From: an uncultured Lachnospiraceae bacterium
GTDB taxonomy: Bacteria; Bacillota; Clostridia; Lachnospirales; Lachnospiraceae
Direction of reading: 5' to 3'
Assembly (NCBI GenBank): GCA_902782625.1
Contig: CACZNZ010000532.1
Span: 1 to 11,315, forward strand
Length of the DNA: 11,315 nucleotides
Shown one piece after another: positions 7,301 to 11,315 of the stretch (position 1 is its first letter; each line of letters starts with the position of its first letter). The translations under genes and the position numbers were made by a program. Below the pieces are notes generated by a model. The model saw nothing but the letters and a program-made list of their open reading frames with translations. It searched no databases and was not told the origin of the DNA.

Positions 7301-7341
7301 TTCACAAATCTTTTGTCTCACCAATCTGATGTCAGTTCTCA

Positions 7342-8994
7342 TCAAAGATGTGAAAGAATAGCCGGAATCAACTGTTTCTTCCTGGATACAACGCCATCAA
7401 GCTGCGCAGAATGATCTCCCGGCGTCACATTAAATGCCTCAGAAATGACCTCTTTACTCATATCGCCAACCATAAGAAGCTCTGTGGATTCAGTCAAAAT
7501 ATTGGTCATCATAAAGAGAACCATATCGAGTCCATTACTGGATCTCACTTCTTCCATATATGGCAGAAGCTTTTCTGCACAGGAAGAAAGTTCTTTCTTA
7601 TTCATAGAACTAATCTGTCCGACACCAAAGTTCACTTTCTTATCACTGAATTTCTTGAAATCCTGATAAAAGATCTCATTAGCTGTCTTGGAGCGCAGAT
7701 TACTTCCTGCATCAAACATACTCATGGCGTAATCTTCAATATCAACATCAGCAATAGAGGCAAGTCTCTCCGCCGTAATTCTGTCGAGTGGTGTACATGT
7801 AGGTGAACGGAACATCAACGTGTCTGAGAGAATCGCTGAAAGCAAAAGTCCGGCAATCTGCGGCGGGATCTCAACAGCATTTTCATCGTACATCTGAGTA
7901 ACGATCGTAGCCGTACATCCTACAGGCTGGTTTCTGAAATACAGTGGTGCAGTGGTTTCAATATTACCAAGACGGTGATGATCAATGATCTCGATGATCT
8001 CAGCCTGATCAAATCCTTCTACTGCCTGTGTCTTTTCATTATGATCGACCAGAATCACTTTTTTCTTCTCCAGATCAAGAAGATTTCTTCTGGAGATAAC
8101 CCCAACATAATTGCCGTGATTATCTGTAATCGGGAAATCATGGAATCTCTGTTTAGCCATGATCTCCTGAATATCATCGATAAAATCGGATGTCCGGAAA
8201 GTAAGCAGATTATCATGAGTCATAAAATGCCTTACCGGCATACTGTGATTGAGCAGTCTTGCTACAGTATAGGTGTCATAAGGAGATACAATGACTTTAC
8301 AGTTATGCTCTGTAGCCATCTTGCGAATCGTCTTCGATACCACAGCACCGGTACAGATAATGATACACTGTGCGTCCATCTCAATGGAACAAAGCTGAGC
8401 CTCATAACGATTGCTCAGTAATACAAGATCTCTCGGCTCGATATAGCTTTCAAGCACATCAGGATTGGCCGCCGCAATGACCACTTTACCCTCATCGAAG
8501 CTACCTTCCATATCCCCGACAATCATTTCTCCGTCAATCGTCTCGACAATGTTCTTATAGCTGGTATGTGCCTCTGAAAGGATCATATTGTCATAGACAT
8601 CCATATTTGAAAGGGCAATATCTCCTATGGTTATGATTCCATCAAGCTTTTCCCCATCCAGGATAGGAAGAGAAACAATTTTCTTCCTCCTCATCAGATA
8701 CCATGCATTTTTCAAAGAAAGATCCCTGTCTATCCCTTCCGGTCTGTTGATCTCTATATCCGTCACCTGTGGCCGGATATCTGCAATATACTGAGGATGT
8801 TCCGCATTGAAATGTTTCAGTACAAACTGAGTTTCTTCGTTGATATGGCCCGCCCTGGAAGCAATATACGTTGTCTGATCTCCATTCTTTTCGCTGATCT
8901 GGTTTTTCAGATAAGCATAGGAAATCGCCGAACAGATACTGTCTGTATCGGGATTTTTATGTCCGATGACATATACTCTATTGTTCTTTGCCAC
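7342..8994 (-). CDS. Manganese-dependent family II inorganic pyrophosphatase with CBS and DRTGG domains
   Basis: 550 residues, against about 310 for the plain family II enzyme; the extra length is a regulatory insert. It hydrolyses pyrophosphate to phosphate in the cytoplasm and so drives biosynthesis. Catalytic DHH half: GHKNPDTDS with His12, Asp16 and Asp18; VDHNE (316-320); DHHRLG (338-343); and LSDT with Asp391. The DHHA2 half ends with the SRKKQ substrate motif (537-541). The insert reads CBS1 (about 75-130), DRTGG-like (about 145-250), CBS2 (about 254-312). In characterised clostridial CBS-PPases such inserts bind adenine nucleotides: AMP and ADP inhibit, ATP and diadenosine polyphosphates activate. 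That regulation is inferred here. The start codon is GTG, with AAGGAGG 7 bases before it. The gene follows the 353-residue unknown by 15 bases, its ribosome binding site starting just after that stop, so it is the last gene of that operon. Confidence 0.95.
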   Translation of the reverse strand: MAKNNRVYVIGHKNPDTDSICSAISYAYLKNQISEKNGDQTTYIASRAGHINEETQFVLKHFNAEHPQYIADIRPQVTDIEINRPEGIDRDLSLKNAWYLMRRKKIVSLPILDGEKLDGIITIGDIALSNMDVYDNMILSEAHTSYKNIVETIDGEMIVGDMEGSFDEGKVVIAAANPDVLESYIEPRDLVLLSNRYEAQLCSIEMDAQCIIICTGAVVSKTIRKMATEHNCKVIVSPYDTYTVARLLNHSMPVRHFMTHDNLLTFRTSDFIDDIQEIMAKQRFHDFPITDNHGNYVGVISRRNLLDLEKKKVILVDHNEKTQAVEGFDQAEIIEIIDHHRLGNIETTAPLYFRNQPVGCTATIVTQMYDENAVEIPPQIAGLLLSAILSDTLMFRSPTCTPLDRITAERLASIADVDIEDYAMSMFDAGSNLRSKTANEIFYQDFKKFSDKKVNFGVGQISSMNKKELSSCAEKLLPYMEEVRSSNGLDMVLFMMTNILTESTELLMVGDMSKEVISEAFNVTPGDHSAQLDGVVSRKKQLIPAILSHL

Positions 8995-9009
8995 TTGTAA
9001 TCCTCCTTT

Positions 9010-10071
9010 TTAAACTCGCTTCCCACCCTCTAAGATGGTAAACGCCTTCTGCCTCTTTTTTATTTCTCTCTCATGAAACATCTCTCTGAATTCTTTTCTG
9101 GAATGCCCTTTATATTCAAAAACCGGAATATGTTCATAGAGAGTCTGGAAAGCTTTTTGTGCTTTTTCTCCTGCTTCTTTCGTATGAAATTGGACTTTAC
9201 CCAATTCTCCACTGATAAATTCATACTCTCTACCATTCTGCGTCATATCTACCAGTGTACGAATCATTACGGTTCCCTGGTAATAATCCAGGGAAGATTC
9301 TTTATAAAGAAGGAGTGCCAGGTCCTGTATTCCGGGCCAGCGGTTATCAAGTCCGGTTCCCTCGCTTAGATAAAGCAGGTCATCCAGTTTCAGTTTCTTA
9401 TAGGGGATATCCTTATGCTGCTGCAGATACAACACGAGCAGTTCTGTATTCTTCACAGTGTGATACTGAAAATATGCTTTCCGCCCATAAATGTCCTTCA
9501 TCACAGAACCAAATGCCCAAAAAGAACATCTTCCCATCAGAAAATCCTGGAATTCTTCATATCCTACCAGAGAGCTTGATACCCTCAGAAACATCTCATG
9601 CAAGACCTTAATATCTATAAACCCATAGTAGTACATAAAGCCACAGATAATACGCTCCCACTGAGTATGCCTTTCCATGAGAGCCTGGCTTTTTTTGCTC
9701 TTAAAAAGAAAGTAAAATCTTTCTTTCATTTCACGAATAATATAAATTGTCTCTTCATCAGCTGCCCTGTGATAAGTGAGGATTCCAAAAAGCCGGATGT
9801 ATTCCATGTAATTCCAGCGGACATTGTCCATATCCACTTCATCATTCTCCCACACTTCCAACAGAAAATGAATCATTTCTTCGGGAAAGATCGTAAGCAT
9901 CTTCAAAGGATATTCGCACATATCATCGTAGAGTGCGATGAGATAGCTTTCCTTAGGGAGACCTTCTTCAAATTCGATATGGACTCTTCCAAGTATTGAT
10001 TTGACCGTCTCGACGGGCGTGGCTGACATAATGCTTACGGCATTCCATTCTGACATTTCTACTTTTGCCAT
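9010..10071 (-). CDS. Unrecognised cytoplasmic protein, middle gene of the SEC-C/PPase operon
   Basis: 353 residues from the ATG at 10071, which lies 10 bases after AGGAGG. GTG codons at 10080 and 10077 are in frame but only 1 and 4 bases from that site, too close. The sequence is rich in aromatic, Met and charged residues and looks mostly helical, with no signal peptide, no membrane segment and no nucleotide-binding or metal motif that I can name. The last 70 residues or so are strongly basic and charged (SRKEFREMFHEREIKKRQK). It starts 41 bases after the SEC-C gene and ends 15 bases before the pyrophosphatase start, so it is clearly co-transcribed. Coding is well supported by length, frame, ribosome binding site and tight packing. 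I do not assign a function. Confidence 0.85.
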   Translation of the reverse strand: MAKVEMSEWNAVSIMSATPVETVKSILGRVHIEFEEGLPKESYLIALYDDMCEYPLKMLTIFPEEMIHFLLEVWENDEVDMDNVRWNYMEYIRLFGILTYHRAADEETIYIIREMKERFYFLFKSKKSQALMERHTQWERIICGFMYYYGFIDIKVLHEMFLRVSSSLVGYEEFQDFLMGRCSFWAFGSVMKDIYGRKAYFQYHTVKNTELLVLYLQQHKDIPYKKLKLDDLLYLSEGTGLDNRWPGIQDLALLLYKESSLDYYQGTVMIRTLVDMTQNGREYEFISGELGKVQFHTKEAGEKAQKAFQTLYEHIPVFEYKGHSRKEFREMFHEREIKKRQKAFTILEGGKRV

Positions 10072-10112
10072 GCACACCACACCTCCTCGTAGTCTCCTGA
10101 ATCTCTAATTAA

Positions 10113-10613
10113 TTAGCGTCCACAACATTTCTTATATTTCTTCCCGCTGCCGCAAGGACAGGGATCATTTCGTCCTACTTTCGGCGGTTTAATGACAGTA
10201 TTGGATTTTTTCTGTTCCAAATATAGTTCTTTTCTACGTGCCTCCGGAATCAGATCGTTCCATTCTTCCAGTTCATACAGCCATTCTGCTTTGGCAGCAA
10301 CCATGTTCTTATAGAGCTTTTCCATATCATAATCCAGCGAAACCTTAGTATCCTCCACCATCTCTTCGATAGGATTCGGCTCCTTCAGACTGTCATTGAT
10401 CCCATCAAGATAACCAACAAAATAGGTTAATTCCATCCCGAATTTGTCTGCCAATTCACGAACAGTTCCGGTTACCGGCTCATCAGGAGTCTTTAAAATC
10501 TGCTGATAGACTTCTTTCTCCTGTCTGAAATAATTTACCCAGAACTGCTGTCCTTCTCTTGTTCTGTCGTCATGACTATATGCAAAATCTCTCCATTCCT
10601 TTAATAATGACAT
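10113..10613 (-). CDS. SEC-C metal-binding domain protein
   Basis: 166 residues from the ATG at 10613, beginning [19 protein letters not shown] lies 9 bases upstream. An in-frame TTG at 10637 would put that site inside the gene, so the shorter form is preferred. The C-terminus (147-166) is the SEC-C motif [20 protein letters not shown], with zinc ligands C152, C154, C163 and C164 in C-x-C-x8-C-C spacing. The same motif ends SecA, where it binds zinc and SecB or ribosomes, and it is also found on many stand-alone proteins of unknown role. The front part (1-145) is acidic and helical and I do not recognise it. This is the first gene after a good promoter and before the unknown and pyrophosphatase genes. 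A link to secretion is not supported by the context. Confidence 0.9.
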   Translation of the reverse strand: MSLLKEWRDFAYSHDDRTREGQQFWVNYFRQEKEVYQQILKTPDEPVTGTVRELADKFGMELTYFVGYLDGINDSLKEPNPIEEMVEDTKVSLDYDMEKLYKNMVAAKAEWLYELEEWNDLIPEARRKELYLEQKKSNTVIKPPKVGRNDPCPCGSGKKYKKCCGR

Positions 10614-10654
10614 GATATTAATTCCTTTCTGTTTCAATCGCTAAAGACTATTTT

Positions 10655-10683
10655 AGTATAGCAAAATCCCATGAATAGTTCAA
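10655..10683 (-). promoter_or_regulatory. Promoter of the SEC-C / unknown / pyrophosphatase operon
   Basis: On the minus strand TTGAAC (10678-10683) lies exactly 17 bases from TATACT (10655-10660), and TGC precedes the -10 as an extended motif. The predicted start near 10648 gives a leader of about 35 bases to the SEC-C ATG. This is the best-formed promoter in the window. It sits just after the DUF6465 terminator. Confidence 0.75.
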
Positions 10684-10700
10684 TGTTTAAGAAATGATTT

Positions 10701-10735
10701 CAAAAAAAGAAAAGGAGCTTTTCAAGCCCCTTCTC
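10701..10735 (-). terminator. Intrinsic terminator of the DUF6465-like gene
   Basis: On the minus strand a 12-base stem (10709-10735, two G-U pairs, three-base GAA loop) is followed by a run of seven T (10708-10702). It lies 14 bases after the gene's stop codon and before the SEC-C operon promoter, so the two transcription units are separate. Confidence 0.88.
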
Positions 10736-10749
10736 TTCTCACTCCTTAT

Positions 10750-11226
10750 TTAGAAAAGAAATACTTTTCCGGAGTTATTATCATTGATTACATAATATGC
10801 GGAAGCATCTTCCGGTTTAAGATATACATTAAGAGTCTCGATCTCTTCTACCTTATGTCCTTCTGCTGCATACTGTTCTTTGATACGGTCAATGATGACA
10901 GACATCTTAGATTCATTACCCTGATACTGAATAAATACCTTTGGATGAGCAGTCTTGGATTCCACTTTTTCCTTGATGGCTGTTTTTGCTTTCTTCACTG
11001 TCTTCTTTGTCTTTGCAGCAGCCTTGGTTGCTGTTGCTTTAGCAGTTGTTTTTGCTTTAGCCTTAACAGCTGTCTTTTTTTCTTCAGCCTTTTCTTCTGT
11101 TGCTTTTTCTTCTGTCTTCTTATCTACTGTCTTTTTAACTGTCTCTTTTTTTGTCTCAACTTCTGCAACTACTTCATTAGTTTTCTTTTCAGCTTCCGCT
11201 TTTTTTGTTGTTTTTTTCTGAGCCAT
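10750..11226 (-). CDS. DUF6465-like protein with long Lys/Ala/Thr/Glu-rich N-terminal tail
   Basis: 158 residues. The ATG at 11226 follows AAGGAG with a 7-base gap. Residues 1 to about 94 are low complexity, almost only K, A, T, E and V. The first half mixes acidic and basic residues. The second half (about 51-85) is nearly free of acidic residues and has runs such as VKAKAKTTAKATATKAAAK, like the AlaLys tails of histone H1-like bacterial proteins. The rest (about 95-158) is a small folded domain with KVFIQYQGNE, a helix, LNVYLKPEDASAYYVIND and GKVFLF, which I match to the clostridial DUF6465 type from memory. Its function is unknown; nucleic acid binding by the tail is inferred from charge only. 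It has its own terminator. Upstream only a weak promoter is seen: TATATA near 11254-11259 without a good -35. Readthrough from the tRNA unit is an alternative. Confidence 0.82.
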   Translation of the reverse strand: MAQKKTTKKAEAEKKTNEVVAEVETKKETVKKTVDKKTEEKATEEKAEEKKTAVKAKAKTTAKATATKAAAKTKKTVKKAKTAIKEKVESKTAHPKVFIQYQGNESKMSVIIDRIKEQYAAEGHKVEEIETLNVYLKPEDASAYYVINDNNSGKVFLF

Positions 11227-11262
11227 AATTACACTCCTTTTTAAAAAAATCTATATATAAGC

Positions 11263-11288
11263 AAAAAAACTGGATAAACCAGTTTTTT
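11263..11288. terminator. Terminator hairpin after the tRNA gene
   Basis: AAAAAACTGG (11264-11273) pairs perfectly with CCAGTTTTTT (11279-11288) around a 5-base loop. Read on the minus strand it follows the tRNA 3' end by three bases and ends in a run of seven T (11269-11263). The A/T arms let it work in both directions. Confidence 0.8.
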
Positions 11289-11291
11289 CAA

Positions 11292-11315
11292 AGCACGAGA
11301 CGGGATTCGAACCCG
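11292..11315 (-). tRNA. Partial tRNA, 3' end only (T arm and acceptor strand)
   Basis: On the minus strand the window edge gives CGGG-TTCGAAT-CCCG, a canonical T arm with the invariant TTC, R57, A58 and the G53-C61 pair. It is followed by T65, then the acceptor strand CTCGTGC, then position 73 = T. CCA is not encoded. The anticodon and most of the gene are outside the window, so the isotype cannot be told. The 5' acceptor strand is expected to be GCACGAG. Confidence 0.85.

Noticed and set aside
7250..7303. LexA/SOS boxes upstream of the DinG-like helicase
   Set aside because: Only ATGTTC half-sites are present. None has the matching GAAC at the four-base distance needed for the Gram-positive GAAC-N4-GTTC box.
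10072..10080. GTG starts at 10080 and 10077 for the 353-residue unknown
   Set aside because: They are only 1 and 4 bases from AGGAGG, too close for initiation; the ATG at 10071 is better placed.
10614..10637. Longer SEC-C protein starting at TTG 10637
   Set aside because: The AAAGGA ribosome binding site lies inside this extension and fits the ATG at 10613.
10855..11244. 129-codon plus-strand frame rich in Phe, Cys and Leu, like a membrane protein
   Set aside because: It is the antisense of the Lys/Ala-rich DUF6465 tail: AAG/AAA codons read backwards give Phe and Leu. There is no ribosome binding site or family match.
1..11315. Mobile element, prophage, CRISPR or defence island
   Set aside because: I saw no transposase, integrase, terminal repeats or regular direct repeats, and gene content and spacing look like ordinary core chromosome.

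Overview
The window looks like chromosomal core sequence from a low-to-middle GC Firmicute, most likely Clostridia of the Lachnospiraceae type. This is a judgement by eye from gene content and protein style: a DUF6465-like protein, a CBS-domain family II pyrophosphatase, a PurF-like protein starting MGGLFG, strong AGGAGG ribosome binding sites and A/T-rich intergenic gaps. I see no transposase, integrase, phage gene, CRISPR array or rRNA. Almost every gene is on the minus strand; the one exception is the phosphoglycerate mutase gene.

Layout from left to right. (1) 1-1344, minus: a PurF-like amidophosphoribosyltransferase, cut at the window start, with a good PRPP loop but a degraded glutaminase site. 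(2) 1433-2812, minus: a MATE efflux transporter whose -10 box and a palindrome lie right against its start codon. (3) 2937-3683, plus: gpmA, with its own promoter and a strong hairpin after the stop that also separates it from the convergent gene. (4) 7052 down to 3745, minus: a two-gene unit of a large XPD/DinG-type helicase with an N-terminal PD-(D/E)XK nuclease-like domain, overlapping by ATGA a DUF445 membrane protein. (5) 7053-7341: a 289-base gap holding an intrinsic terminator, a long-range inverted repeat and a possible 24-codon reading frame, together a candidate leader RNA or small RNA. (6) 10613 down to 7342, minus: a probable three-gene operon of a SEC-C zinc-motif protein, an unrecognised 353-residue protein and a CBS/DRTGG-containing manganese pyrophosphatase, behind one good promoter. 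(7) 11226-10750, minus: a DUF6465-like protein with a long Lys/Ala/Thr/Glu tail and its own terminator. (8) At the right edge, minus: the 3' end of a tRNA followed by a terminator hairpin.

Functionally this is mostly housekeeping: nucleotide metabolism (PurF-like), glycolysis (gpmA), pyrophosphate removal (PPase), DNA processing (helicase-nuclease) and drug or metabolite export (MATE). No single multi-gene pathway joins them. The points most worth a second look are the PurF homologue without its nucleophilic cysteine, the nuclease-helicase fusion, and the structured gap directly upstream of that fusion. I found no clear sign of a new defence or mobile system.
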